Assembly (NCBI RefSeq): GCF_049243985.1
Contig: NC_135375.1
Coordinates: 22,258,490-22,322,489, forward strand
From: Paroedura picta
Taxonomy: Eukaryota > Chordata > Lepidosauria > Squamata > Gekkonidae
Direction: 5' to 3'
DNA: 64,000 nucleotides
Below, piece by piece: positions 38,401 through 43,019 of the stretch (position 1 is the first letter of the stretch; every line of letters begins with the position of its first letter). Below the pieces are notes generated by a model. It ran no database searches and was not told where the DNA came from. It saw nothing but the letters and a program-made list of their open reading frames with translations. The position numbers and the translations under genes are program-made.

Positions 38401-39930
38401 TATACATACCCTATCAGATGTTAAAATATAGGAGAGGCTCCTTAGAGTGTTTATTTATTTATTTATTATATTTCTGTACCGCCACTCTCAGCATAAGGAA
38501 CATTTTATTTTCATGGAAATTTTAACTCATGACAATGACAAATCAATGGGAACCCTGAGCTTGTTTCTCTGCAACGAGATAGTCCCATCTGGGAGAGATG
38601 GGAGACAATGACACCCAAAGTGTGTTGTAAAGGGCCAGGGGGGATGAAGTAAAGGGCTGGGGGGGGGGGGGGAGAAGGCGTCCTTCGCGGCCCACCTCCA
38701 ATTAGTCGACGGACCACAGGTTGGGGCCGCAGGTCCGCAGCCCACAGGTTGGGGATCGCTAATTTAGGCCTTACTTGGTCACCAGTGGTGCCAGTTTATC
38801 CTATTCAGAGTGGAGAGCCAGGGCACCAGCCGAGAGCACAGTGCTTTGCTTCTCTTTTCAGGCCTTCCCTGGACGTCTGCGCAAGAGGCGCCAGAACCAG
38901 GAGAGCGACTTTGCTGACTGTTTGCCAGTTGCATGCTCTGGAGTGCATGGGCAGACCGTACCTGTTGGTCGGCGAGGAGAACTGTCTAACACCCGCTGTG
39001 GCTGAGAGACCTTGTGGCTCGTGCCACTTGTGGGAAGCGTGTGATGGTAAGAGACTCCAACCCTTCCCCCCCCCCAGACATGTACAAGAGACCCTGGCTG
39101 AGAAAGCCTGCTCTGTTTAGTTTAAGCCAGTTGCCTCTGCATGGAATGGTTCTTGTTTCATCCTTTTACATATTTGAAAGCCCACTTTAGTTGTCCTTCA
39201 GCAAGTTTGGTGTAATGGCTAAGAGTGGCAATTTGGTGCAGTGATTAAGAAGAGAGAGCCAGTTGGGTGTCGTGGTTAAGAGTGGGGGCCTCTAATCTGG
39301 AGAACCAGGTTTGATTCCTCACTCCTCCACAAGCAACCAGCTGGGTGACCTTGGGCCAGTCACAGTTCTCTCAGAACTCTCTCAGCCCCATCAACCTCAT
39401 AGGGTGTCTGTTGTGGGGAGTCGAATGGTAGGTGATTGTAAACCACTTTGAGACTCCTTCGGTTAGTGAAAAGTGGGATACAAAAAAATCTGCTCCTTTC
39501 TACCTTTCCAAACTGTTTCTTTCTGCACTTCTCAGGCTTTCCCCTTTCATTTGTTGAGCCCCAAGAGTTAAGAATCATAGAGTTGGAAGGGGCCATACAG
39601 GCCATCTAGTCCAACCCCCTGCTCTACGCAGGATCAGCCCTAAGCATCCTAAAGCAGCAAGTTACCAGCAAGTTCAGTCAATTGCTGGTCTGATTGTCCT
39701 CTCCACGGGTTAACTTGCCAATTTGTGACTGTCGCTTAGATTCCACCAACAAATGTGCATGCAGACAACAAGACTGGCCCTGCAGCGGCAACGGAATACG
39801 CATCTGCGTGCAACTGGACGGCAGCACTGCCCAGCAGACGATGACCGAATGCGAGGCCGGCCTCCTCCGATGTCGGGGGCGTCACCTCACCATTGTCAGC
39901 ATCCGACCCTGTGCGGCACAAAATCCCTAG
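9035..39930 (+). CDS. C7: Complement component C7, 18 coding exons
   Basis: C7 is a secreted plasma protein that binds C5b6, makes the complex lipophilic and anchors the nascent membrane attack complex for C8 and C9. The coding exons total 2525 bases; one base restored in exon 10 gives 841 residues, against 843 in human C7. Domains in order: signal peptide (1-22), TSP1 (about 23-80), LDLRA (about 84-121), MACPF (about 124-455), EGF-like (about 456-487), TSP1 (about 499-547), two CCP/Sushi modules (about 569-690) and two C-terminal factor-I/FIM modules ending CAAQNP. All 17 introns follow GT-AG. C6 faces it tail-to-tail. As given, exon 10 carries a frameshift that would stop translation at codon 372; all other exons are open. 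Confidence 0.97.
9152..9174. repeat. Short GAA run, C7 intron 1
   Basis: AAGAAGAAGAAGAAG tract about 115 bases after the exon 1 donor; intron 1 (9041-9402) otherwise holds nothing recognised. Confidence 0.8.
9403..9461 (+). CDS. C7: C7 exon 2, signal peptide
   Basis: Encodes [19 protein letters not shown], a hydrophobic secretion signal that aligns with human VISLFILVGFIGEFQSF. The acceptor is a tandem AGCAG: use of the second AG (exon from 9406) would drop the Gln and keep the frame. Ends in phase 2 at CCG AG|gtgagt. Confidence 0.9.
9525..9695 (-). repeat. 5S-rRNA-derived SINE, C7 intron 2
   Basis: On the minus strand: CAGAAGCTAAGCAGGGTCGG then TACTTGGAAGAGAC, 5S-like internal promoter sequence, and a body with GGCAGGTAATGGCAAGCCAC shared with the other copies. 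Confidence 0.75.
10316..10451. mobile_element. Foldback hAT-type MITE, C7 intron 2
   Basis: Near-perfect palindrome from CAGGGGTAGTCAAACTGCGG to CCGCAGTTTGACTACCCCTG with arms of about 65 bp meeting at CCAGCAAATGCTGG. Flanks GTTTAACC and GGTTAACC form an 8-bp TSD with one mismatch. Confidence 0.9.
10540..10825 (+). repeat. CR1/L2-type LINE reverse transcriptase fragment
   Basis: Translation contains [33 protein letters not shown] and [20 protein letters not shown], the thumb region typical of CR1/L2 LINEs. It ends about 110 bp before C7 exon 3. Confidence 0.85.
10935..11007 (+). CDS. C7: C7 exon 3, start of TSP1 repeat 1
   Basis: Encodes [20 protein letters not shown] then CNYTQ, aligning with human SPVNCQWDFYAPWSECNG. 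The WNPYGPW motif carries the tryptophans typical of C-mannosylated TSP1 repeats. Acceptor ttcacag, donor gtatgc; ends in phase 0. Confidence 0.95.
11285..11376 (+). repeat. CR1 3' end, C7 intron 3
   Basis: GCAGGGGGTTGGACTAGATG and CCTTCCAACTCTATGATACT: CR1 terminus in + orientation. Confidence 0.85.
11532..11673 (+). CDS. C7: C7 exon 4, TSP1 repeat 1 and start of LDLRA
   Basis: Encodes [20 protein letters not shown] and then [20 protein letters not shown], matching human TRRRSVAVYGQYGGQPC and GCGERFRC. Donor is the gtacgt at 11674; an upstream GT at 11663 is rejected because RFRCSSG matches human RFRCFSG. Ends in phase 1. Confidence 0.93.
11831..11972. mobile_element. Foldback hAT-type MITE, C7 intron 4
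   Basis: Best type copy: 142-bp palindrome starting CAGGGGTAGTCAAACTG and ending with its inverse, centre GCGAATGCATTCGC, flanked by perfect 8-bp TSDs ATATAGGG (11823-11830 and 11973-11980). Confidence 0.95.
11981..13485. other. C7 intron 4, mostly unassigned
   Basis: No exon recognised. Poly-G tracts occur near 12631-12640, 12718-12727 and others. About 13075-13262 is an unnamed interspersed repeat (CTGGAGAACTGGTCTTTGTC, CAGATCCCACCTGCAGGCTG). Confidence 0.4.
13486..13551. repeat. (TCTA/TCCG/TCCA)n tetranucleotide repeat
   Basis: Compound repeat: TCTATC, then CCGTCCGTC, then CCATCCATCCATC blocks. It directly adjoins a LINE-like 3' region (13551-13830, minus). Confidence 0.9.
13916..14057 (+). 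CDS. C7: C7 exon 5, LDLRA
   Basis: Encodes [20 protein letters not shown] then VDEDQC, completing the six-cysteine LDLRA module with acidic calcium-binding residues, then the link to MACPF ([10 protein letters not shown]). Acceptor cccacag, donor gtaagg; ends in phase 2. Confidence 0.96.
14290..14735 (+). repeat. Non-LTR retrotransposon C-terminal CCHC fragment
   Basis: Contains [20 protein letters not shown] then [10 protein letters not shown]: a C-x-C-x-H-x-C zinc-knuckle pattern (CPCG...[11 protein letters not shown]) as found at the C-terminus of several LINE ORF2 proteins. Followed by an AT-rich 3' UTR. Clade not assigned. In C7 intron 5. Confidence 0.6.
14809..15094 (+). repeat. Sauria-type SINE, C7 intron 5
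   Basis: Head GAGCCTCTTGTGGCGCAGGG and B-box-like GAGTTCAATCCCAGCAG are tRNA-like. The 3' end CAGGGGATACCTGTACCTTTA resembles the Bov-B LINE tail, the feature by which squamate Sauria SINEs are mobilised. Other copies: 21779-22057, 22718-23004, 31390-31662, 58553-58825. Confidence 0.8.
15095..16871. other. C7 intron 5, rest
   Basis: No exon recognised. About 15885-15975 is a fragment of the unnamed GAAAGCTCA repeat. 16060-16190 has partly inverted purine/pyrimidine segments (AGAGCCTTCCTCTGGTGGAA and TCACTGGAGGAAGGCTCTCC) of unknown origin. Confidence 0.45.
16872..17010 (+). CDS. C7: C7 exon 6, MACPF start
   Basis: Encodes [20 protein letters not shown] and [14 protein letters not shown], matching human [15 protein letters not shown] and FYRLSGNVLSYTFQ. 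Acceptor tttcag, donor gtatgc; ends in phase 0. Confidence 0.96.
17011..18716. other. C7 intron 6, left part
   Basis: Mostly unassigned unique-looking DNA. A CR1 3' end in + orientation lies at about 18310-18452 (GGTTGGACTAGATGGCCTGC, CCAACTCTATGATTCTA). Confidence 0.5.
18717..18848. mobile_element. Palindromic TIR element (GGGCTTATTCTGCACAC)
   Basis: Begins GGGCTTATTCTGCACACA and ends TGTGTGCAGAATGAGCCC, with inner inverted segments GATGCACTTTCAATGCACTT and TACATTGAAAGTGCATTATC. Relatives lie at 62019-62139 and, larger, 20541-21412. No clear TSD; superfamily unassigned. Confidence 0.75.
18849..19240 (+). repeat. 5S-rRNA-derived SINE interrupted by a hAT element
   Basis: CACCGGATCTTAGCACTTGG and GATGGGAGACCACTAAGGAA are 5S-like; the body GGCAGGTAATGGCAAACCAC ends at GGAAGCCCTATGG. 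After the inserted hAT element the SINE resumes at GGAGTCAGCTACAACTTGGC. Confidence 0.8.
18976..19185. mobile_element. hAT element inside the 5S SINE
   Basis: Begins CAGTGGTCCCCAATCCGCGG and ends GCTTGCGGACCGCTG. TSD CCCTATGG (18968-18975) and CCCTACGG (19186-19193), one mismatch. Very GC-rich interior with many CGCGC steps; no transposase. Confidence 0.85.
19353..19487 (+). CDS. C7: C7 exon 7, MACPF (Ser-rich segment)
   Basis: Encodes [20 protein letters not shown] and a Ser/Thr-rich stretch ending SSSESQ, 45 codons, aligning with human [20 protein letters not shown]. Human has a longer serine run here. The donor gtaaat is followed within about 10 bases by a SINE. Confidence 0.93.
19495..19735 (+). 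repeat. tRNA-derived SINE abutting the C7 exon 7 donor
   Basis: CTCCTAATCTGGCAAGCCGG, GTTTGATTCCCTGCTCC and GTAAGCCACTTTGAGCCTCC mark the family; the first about 25 bases of the head are missing. It starts within about 10 bases of the splice donor at 19488. Confidence 0.8.
19736..20136. other. C7 intron 7, rest
   Basis: A fragment of the GAAAGCTCA repeat (GTCCAGTGGCACCTTTAAGA, about 19908-20035) precedes exon 8; the remainder is unassigned. Confidence 0.5.
20167..20410 (+). CDS. C7: C7 exon 8, MACPF core
   Basis: Encodes [20 protein letters not shown] and further [20 protein letters not shown], the MACPF signature region (family pattern Y/F-G-T-H-x(n)-GG). Ends in phase 1 at AAC G|gtaaag. 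Same phase as C6 exon 8 (244 versus 241 bases). Confidence 0.97.
20541..21412. mobile_element. Larger TIR element of the ATTCCGCAC family, C7 intron 8
   Basis: Ends GGCCCATTCCGCACAAGGAC-CAATGTTGCC and, inverted, GGCAACATTGAAGTCGTGCG-GAATGGACC give imperfect TIRs of about 30 bp around 870 bp of CpG-containing interior. No transposase motif seen. Similar to the 130-bp elements at 18717 and 62019, which may be deletion derivatives. Confidence 0.6.
21413..21620 (-). repeat. CR1 3' end, C7 intron 8
   Basis: ATAGAATCATAGAGTTGGAT and the body GGGGGAGCTCACTACCTCCT, GGCAGCCTATTTCCACTGCT are a minus-strand CR1 3' region. Confidence 0.9.
21779..22057 (-). repeat. Sauria-type SINE, C7 intron 8
   Basis: Reverse-strand copy starting TAAAGGTAAAGGTATCCCCT and ending CGCCACAAGAGGCTC. 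Flanked by direct repeats of CCTCCTGAAATA, a target duplication typical of LINE-driven retroposition. Confidence 0.9.
22129..22264. mobile_element. Foldback hAT-type MITE, C7 intron 8
   Basis: Palindrome CCAGATGTCCATGGACTGCA to GTAGTCCATGGACATGTGGA with a degenerate left end; no clear TSD. Its right end lies 53 bases before C7 exon 9. Confidence 0.8.
22318..22431 (+). CDS. C7: C7 exon 9, MACPF
   Basis: Encodes [20 protein letters not shown] then [19 protein letters not shown]; the two cysteines align with human KKCKSSG and HGCKELE. Acceptor ctactag, donor gtaaac; phase 1 at both ends. Confidence 0.93.
22718..23004 (-). repeat. Sauria-type SINE, C7 intron 9
   Basis: Reverse-strand copy flanked by perfect 15-bp direct repeats TCATTTGTTTTAGTA (22703-22717 and 23005-23019). 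Confidence 0.95.
23053..23423. mobile_element. GC-rich hAT element, C7 intron 9
   Basis: Begins CAGTGATCCCCAACC and ends GGTTGGGGACCACTG; TSD CCCTATAT and CCCTATAG. The interior has repeated CGCATGCGC steps and inverted GCGCATG blocks. Confidence 0.85.
23690..24225 (+). repeat. CR1-type LINE 3' region, C7 intron 9
   Basis: GAACTTGTGGTCATTCAATA, GGCAGCTACAATTATAGACA and GAGTGCTGGACTGGATGGGC are hallmarks of CR1/L2-type 3' regions. The CR1 end has been lost. Confidence 0.6.
24226..24632. other. C7 intron 9, unassigned segment before exon 10
   Basis: Contains an internal near-repeat (GTGGCTTATACTCTGGCTGC and ATGGCTCATACTCTGGAGGG). A minus-strand open frame of 171 codons spans this and exon 10 but shows no protein family and is treated as chance. 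Confidence 0.4.
24633..24798 (+). CDS. C7: C7 exon 10, MACPF, carries a frameshift
   Basis: Frame entering from exon 9 reads [20 protein letters not shown] and then hits TAG (24692-24694). The frame needed to join exon 11 reads [20 protein letters not shown] and [15 protein letters not shown], clearly C7 (human RYSAWAESVTNLPQVIKQK), but has TGA at 24670-24672. The exon is 166 bases; phases require 167 (mod 3), and C6 exon 10 is 167. So one base is missing between about 24673 and 24694 (or two are extra). Splice sites ccaag|g and aaa|gtaaga look usable. A real mutation and a sequencing error are both possible. Confidence 0.9.
24799..26403. other. C7 intron 10
   Basis: 24960-25020 has a triple GTTTGCCAGG(T/C) repeat; 24880-25260 is not assigned. 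A TIR element lies at 25511-25735, a tRNA-like SINE fragment at about 25736-25855 and a GAAAGCTCA-family fragment at about 25860-26020. The rest is unassigned. Confidence 0.45.
25511..25735. mobile_element. TIR element like 2713-2909
   Basis: Begins ACCGTATTTGCCGGCGTATA and ends with the inverse TGCCAGCAAATACTGTA; shares TGTTACATTACATTACAGTA and the AGACGACCCCCC tracts with the first copy, in opposite orientation. Confidence 0.7.
26404..26632 (+). CDS. C7: C7 exon 11, end of MACPF and EGF-like
   Basis: Encodes [20 protein letters not shown] through [20 protein letters not shown] and [18 protein letters not shown], near-identical in pattern to human [20 protein letters not shown] and the EGF-like module. 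Donor gtaaga; ends in phase 1. Confidence 0.97.
26640..27395. other. C7 intron 11, left part
   Basis: Unassigned except for a GAAAGCTCA-family fragment at about 26945-27122 (CAGTGGCACCTTTAAAATCA). Confidence 0.45.
27402..27533. repeat. (CT)n microsatellite, C7 intron 11
   Basis: About 130 bp of CT dinucleotides broken by periodic CCTCTCCTC steps. Confidence 0.95.
27534..29249. other. C7 intron 11, right part
   Basis: No exon or named repeat recognised; a C10 run near 27711-27720. Confidence 0.45.
29250..29421 (+). CDS. C7: C7 exon 12, TSP1 repeat 2
   Basis: Encodes [20 protein letters not shown], then [18 protein letters not shown] and [10 protein letters not shown], matching human [14 protein letters not shown] and CEDEELEHLR. 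The WxxWxxW motif is intact. Length 172, equal to C6 exon 12. Ends in phase 2. Confidence 0.97.
29459..29800. mobile_element. tRNA-like SINE head interrupted by a hAT-type element, C7 intron 12
   Basis: GGGGCTGCGGCTCAGTGGTA-GAGCATCAATCTC (29461-29493) is a tRNA-like pol III A-box head. It is followed by an element starting CAGCCTTTCTCAAC (29517), the same family as 62406-62731 in the same type of orientation at its left end. The right end is not clear. Confidence 0.55.
30033..30178. mobile_element. Foldback hAT-type MITE, C7 intron 12
   Basis: 146-bp palindrome CAGGGGTAGTCAAACTGCGG to ACAGTTTGACTACCCCTG, with the centre partly duplicated (GCCAGCATTTGCCAGCGAAT). Perfect TSD ATTCAAGG (30025-30032 and 30179-30186). 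Confidence 0.93.
30187..30878. other. C7 intron 12, rest
   Basis: No named repeat or extra exon recognised. Confidence 0.5.
30879..30966 (+). CDS. C7: C7 exon 13, start of CCP1
   Basis: Encodes [20 protein letters not shown] then PPLENGYVQ, aligning with human [20 protein letters not shown]. Acceptor gtgcag, donor gtaggt; ends in phase 0. Confidence 0.94.
31390..31662 (+). repeat. Sauria-type SINE, C7 intron 13
   Basis: GGCGCAGAGTGGTAAGGCAG to CTTTTACCTTTA, head slightly truncated, flanked by TATGCATGG direct repeats. It ends about 45 bases before exon 14, next to its acceptor tract. Confidence 0.88.
31707..31839 (+). CDS. C7: C7 exon 14, rest of CCP1
   Basis: Encodes [20 protein letters not shown] and [20 protein letters not shown] ending MECQ, a Sushi half-module matching human [20 protein letters not shown]. 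Length 133, equal to C6 exon 14. Confidence 0.96.
32120..32200 (-). repeat. SINE fragment, C7 intron 14
   Basis: AAATCTGGGTCTCCCAGATT and GCTCTAACCACTACCCCACC are the reverse of a tRNA-like SINE head. Confidence 0.5.
32268..32545 (+). repeat. tRNA-derived SINE with (CTT)n tail, C7 intron 14
   Basis: Head TTTGGTGTAGTGGTTAGGAG, B box GGTTCGATTCT and a CTTCTTCTT tail of about 12 units (32508-32544). Confidence 0.9.
32609..32712. mobile_element. Foldback hAT-type MITE, degenerate, C7 intron 14
   Basis: CCAGATGTCAATGGACTACA to GGGAATTGTACTCCATGG with decayed ends. Confidence 0.6.
32825..33016 (+). CDS. C7: C7 exon 15, CCP2
   Basis: Encodes [40 protein letters not shown] and [20 protein letters not shown], aligning with human [20 protein letters not shown]. 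Length 192, equal to C6 exon 15. Ends in phase 1. Confidence 0.96.
33017..33889. other. C7 intron 15, left part
   Basis: About 33560-33880 matches the unnamed repeat at 5595-5945 (GGCAGCTGCTGCCAAAG, GAGTACCAGGAAAGGTG). The rest is unassigned. Confidence 0.45.
33890..33956. mobile_element. Internally deleted foldback MITE, C7 intron 15
   Basis: 67 bp only: CAGTGGTAGTCAACCTGTGG to CACAGGATTACCCCTG; TSD CATTAGAT and TATTAGAT. Confidence 0.75.
34037..34326 (+). repeat. tRNA-derived SINE, C7 intron 15
   Basis: CAGTTTGGTGTAGTGGTTAG, GGGTTCGATTATGCACTCC and a CTCCTCCTCCTT tail. Confidence 0.9.
34327..35150. other. C7 intron 15, middle
   Basis: No named repeat or exon recognised. Confidence 0.45.
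35150..35357 (+). repeat. LINE-like 3' UTR
   Basis: TTTTAATGTACTGATTTTGT, GTAAACCTCTGCGAGCCAGT and AACGGCGGTCATACAAATCT: a common LINE 3' end in reptiles, leading directly into the trinucleotide repeat. Confidence 0.55.
35360..35553. repeat. (GTT/GAT)n trinucleotide repeat
   Basis: About 190 bp of GTT then GAT triplets with GTT interruptions. It arises at the A/T-rich tail of the preceding LINE-like 3' end. Open in several frames only because the repeat lacks stops. Confidence 0.95.
35640..36020 (+). repeat. 5S-rRNA-derived SINE interrupted by a foldback MITE
   Basis: GGATCTCAGAAGCTAAGCAG and GGTGGGAGACCACCAGGGGA match the 5S rRNA internal control region. The SINE breaks at GAAAACTCTACGG and resumes at GGTCACCATAAGGCAGCTGC after the MITE. 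Confidence 0.88.
35835..35969. mobile_element. Foldback hAT-type MITE inside the 5S SINE
   Basis: Almost perfect palindrome of 135 bp (one base lost in the left CAGGGGTAG end). Perfect TSD CTCTACGG (35827-35834 and 35970-35977). Confidence 0.95.
36345..36590 (-). repeat. tRNA-derived SINE, C7 intron 15
   Basis: Reverse copy: AGAAGAATTGGTTTTTATAG, CCCAAGGTCACCCAGCTGGC, GGGAATCAAACCCCGTTCTC. A second, older SINE-like fragment follows to about 36720. Confidence 0.85.
36721..37077. other. C7 intron 15, unassigned
   Basis: No repeat or exon recognised. Confidence 0.4.
37078..37342 (-). repeat. tRNA-derived SINE, C7 intron 15
   Basis: Reverse copy from GAAGAAGAGAAAAAGAAAAG to GGAGAATCAAAACCCGGCTC; ends about 120 bases before C7 exon 16. 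Confidence 0.85.
37461..37575 (+). CDS. C7: C7 exon 16, FIM1 start
   Basis: Encodes [20 protein letters not shown] then [18 protein letters not shown], matching human [20 protein letters not shown]. Acceptor ctccag, donor gtgagt; ends in phase 2. Confidence 0.94.
37576..38861. other. C7 intron 16
   Basis: Mostly unassigned. 38630-38765 looks like the end of a hAT-type element (CACAGGTTGGGGATCGCTAA). A TTTATTTATTTATT run lies near 38450-38465. Confidence 0.45.
38862..39046 (+). CDS. C7: C7 exon 17, FIM1 end
   Basis: Encodes [40 protein letters not shown] and [12 protein letters not shown], matching human [20 protein letters not shown] and CGACPLWGKCD. Ends in phase 1 at GAT G|gtaaga. Confidence 0.95.
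39205..39490 (+). repeat. tRNA-derived SINE, C7 intron 17
   Basis: AGTTTGGTGTAATGGCTAAG (a partial head) then GTGTCGTGGTTAAGAGTGGG, GGTTTGATTCCTCACTCC and GTAAACCACTTTGAGACTCC. Confidence 0.8.
39572..39660 (-). repeat. CR1 3' end, C7 intron 17
   Basis: AGAATCATAGAGTTGGAAGG and CCATCTAGTCCAACCCCCTG, about 80 bases upstream of exon 18. Confidence 0.88.
39740..39930 (+). CDS. C7: C7 exon 18, FIM2 and stop
   Basis: Encodes [40 protein letters not shown] and [14 protein letters not shown], then TAG (39928-39930); human ends VTSIRPCAAETQ. Acceptor cgcttag. Confidence 0.96.
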
Positions 39931-41755
39931 CCGACCTCTCTGATGGCCCCAAGAGAGCCCAACTGCATTAGTAGTGGGCAGCACCCACAGCCTGCTATAC
40001 AGCAAAGAGGGCCAACAGAGATGGGTGGGAAGGTGGGACTGATTATTAGACGGAACAAAATGCCCACTGAAATGCAAATTACGAGAGGAGGGACCTCAGG
40101 CCCCCCAGAGGTTCAAATGGGACCCCTTACCCTCAAAATGCTGTCAGAGGGTCTCAGTATCTAGGGAGCAAGAGTTTTACCCAGATTCCCAGAATTGCAG
40201 TGCTCTGATTTTCACCACCGGAGACAATGGCCGCTATTCATTTGTTTTGGGAAGCATCAAATAACGTGCTTGCCAACAACTGGAAGATTCTGTCGTCTTT
40301 CTGATCTCTGAGGACAAAGCTTGCTGTCAACGGCCCGGCCTTAGTTCTGATTTCAACAATGGAATCCTAAGGATTAGAATCATAGAATCATAGAATCAAC
40401 GCAGGATCAGCCCAAAGCATCCTAAAGCATCCAAGAATAGCGTGTATCCAACCTTTGCTTGAAGACTGCCAGTGAGGGGAAGCTCACCACCTCCTTAGGC
40501 AGCCTATTCCACTGCTGAACTACTCTGACTGTGAAAATTTGTTTCCTGATATCTAGCCTGTATCGTTGTACTTGTAGTTTAAACCCATTACTGCGTGTCC
40601 TCTCCTCTGCAGCCAACATTGCAACATTGCTAGTACTAGAATATGGCAGGTTGCTGGAAAACGGCCTGGCTACCTACAAGGCAAAGAAGATCTGGATTAG
40701 TTCTTCCTTGGATAGCTATTCCATCATTTCAGCCGGTGCAATGTTTCTCATAACAAGTTGTTGCAGGTGAAAGACCTCTGGGCAGCTGCAGGAGTCCTGG
40801 CTTCCTTTATCTTTCGCCACTCTAAGGGGCGCAAGTTCCAGCATTCTTCGAAGGACTTTCCTGGGCTCCACAGTTTCTGGGACCCTGTGCTTCCCCCATT
40901 GATCTACCAACATCTGGAGTGGTGGGATCTCAGAGAGCCTGACACTCAAGAGTTTTCAGATCTTATCCTACTGATGACTGCTGACCAAACTATTTGCAGT
41001 GTCTTGGAACGGAACATATGCCGTTACACATGAAAGCATGCATTGCCGTGTGCTTTTAGCCCCAGCTCTTGCTGCTCACGTGGGCTGTGGAGTCTGTGTT
41101 AGGTCTGCCACTTGTGGCAAAGTCTTGTGAGACTCAAAAGTTTCACAAGCATGGGTGTGTGTGTGTGTGGAGGTAAGAGGGATGTATCCTCAGCCTTCTA
41201 CTTCCACTGTGATGCTTTAGTTCTGGACACATAAATTAGTTCTATGAGGCTTGCCACCATTTTGCTAGTCTTCAAGCCAGCAGGTATGTCTTAAAAGCCG
41301 TTGACTGCATTTTGTACCCCCAGCTCTCTGCACAATCATGAGAAGGCTTTTTCAGCTATATGGCTCTTTCCAACCTTTTTGTCTCTCAGGACGTGATCTT
41401 ACCAAAGTGAAGCACTTTCAAGTCACATAGTTTCTAGTGAGAGAGCTAAAAAGGTGCCCAAATGCCTCCCGCTGAAATGTAATGGGGGCCTTACTTTGGC
41501 TGATGGGTCCTGCTACTCTTGAAGTGTCTCCAAAGGGGGAGTAACAGCTACCAGAAGCAGGCAAATGAGAGGGCAATATGGCGCCCGTGTAGGCCTATAA
41601 TGGGAAACGAGAGAAACCGGACCACAAGTCATTCAGCTCTGCAGTTACCTGCAACATAAGCGGATGGAGCCACTAACGGCTTTTCAGTCTTGAACTACTC
41701 AAAGATCAGAACAGTATGTACTGTGTATCAATAAATAACTTTTTAAAAATCCCAG
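39931..41755 (+). other. C7: C7 3' UTR (inferred) with AATAAA
   Basis: No closer canonical polyadenylation signal is obvious; AATAAA occurs at 41730-41735, giving a 3' UTR of about 1.8 kb. It would include an antisense CR1 3' end at 40374-40620. A shorter UTR using a variant signal is possible. Confidence 0.4.
40374..40620 (-). repeat. CR1 3' end in the C7 3' UTR
   Basis: TTAGAATCATAGAATCATAG then GAGGGGAAGCTCACCACCTC, CCTTAGGCAGCCTATTCCAC; antisense to C7. Confidence 0.9.
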
Positions 41756-41908
41756 TGTAACTCCTGTGCATAAACCTGCTAAGAGGAATGTTCTCATATA
41801 TTTCACAATCGGCACATGCTTTTAAAACACAACATTCATTCAGCACAAATAATATGACATTGGTTAGCATCAACAGCGGGGTACATTTTGAGAAAACCTT
41901 TAAAAGGC

Positions 41909-42145
41909 TTAGAATCATAGAATAATGGAGTTGGAAGGGACCTCATGGGTCATCTAGTCCAACCCCCTGCACTATGCAGGACACTCACAACCCTATTGCT
42001 CATCCACTGTCACCTGCCACCCCCTTGAACCTTCACAGAATCAGCCTCTCCATCAGATGGCTATCCAGTCTCTGTTTAAAAATTTCCAAAGATGGAGAAC
42101 CCACCACCTCCCGAGGAAGCCTGTTCCACTGAGAAACCGGTTCTG
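41909..42145 (-). repeat. CR1 3' end, intergenic
   Basis: AGAATCATAGAATAATGGAG, CCAACCCCCTGCACTATGCA, GAACCCACCACCTCCCGAGG; same subfamily as 60195-60463 but inverted. Confidence 0.92.
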
Positions 42146-42579
42146 GTCCATCCCTCAGGGGCTTAATTTAGTAGACTCCTTCAGGATAGTTCAGTATAAC
42201 CCATGTTCCAGTACTAAACACTGATACAAGTCCCATTGGAATTAACTTCTATTTAATATTGCCATATTTTGGAAAGCCAAAATGAAAAAGAGACATATTT
42301 CCAGACTGACTACTTCCAAGAAGCAATCACTACGACAAGTCTCATTTTAAATACCAACTATTTAAGCTGTGGTAATTGCTACTAACCAGTAATATTCCTA
42401 ATCTTCCAATGCAAAAGAGGACATTTTCATCAGTTTTTTTAAAGGAGCCCCAAAAAGATGAGCACCAAAATGAAAGAAGACATGTAGTCTAAAAATAGGC
42501 CATCTGGTAACCCCTCTTCTATATAACGATGCTTAATGTCGAAGAGTTAAAGGCCCAGCTCAGTTTTATTCTAGGGGGA

Positions 42580-42960
42580 TAAAAAGTTTTAAGATGGGGT
42601 CCCTCAAGGCGCCATCTTGCCTCCTGTGCTTTTTAACATTTACATGAAACTGCTGAAGGAGGTCACACAGAGATCAGGGCTGGGTTTTCCCCAACATGGA
42701 CATAGTGCTCAGCTCACCCTCTTTCAAGACATTCTCAAGGAGGCTGTAGAAACCCTCAACGTGTGCCTGGAAGCCATTTTGGAGTGGATGTGGGTCAGTA
42801 AATGGAAGCTTAATTTCAAGAAGTGCTATTGGCAAACAGACGCTCTGACCCAGGTCTTATTATCACCCTTGGGACGTGGTTCCCTGCCCCTTGAAGGAAG
42901 AGGTCCACAATATGGGGATACTCTTGGAGCCAGGCCTACCACTAAATGAGGAAGTGGCAG
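42580..42960 (+). repeat. CR1/L2-type reverse transcriptase fragment, intergenic
   Basis: GGTCCCTCAAGGCGCCATCTTGCC encodes VPQGAILP-like sequence; the translation continues PVLFNIYMKLLKEVTQRSGL and LTLFQDILKEAVETLNVCLE, the RT region around the active site. Decayed. Confidence 0.75.
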
Positions 42961-43019
42961 CTGAGCTGGAAGTACCTTTTACTAGCCAACTGATTAGCTG
43001 CTTGTGACCTTCCCTGGTG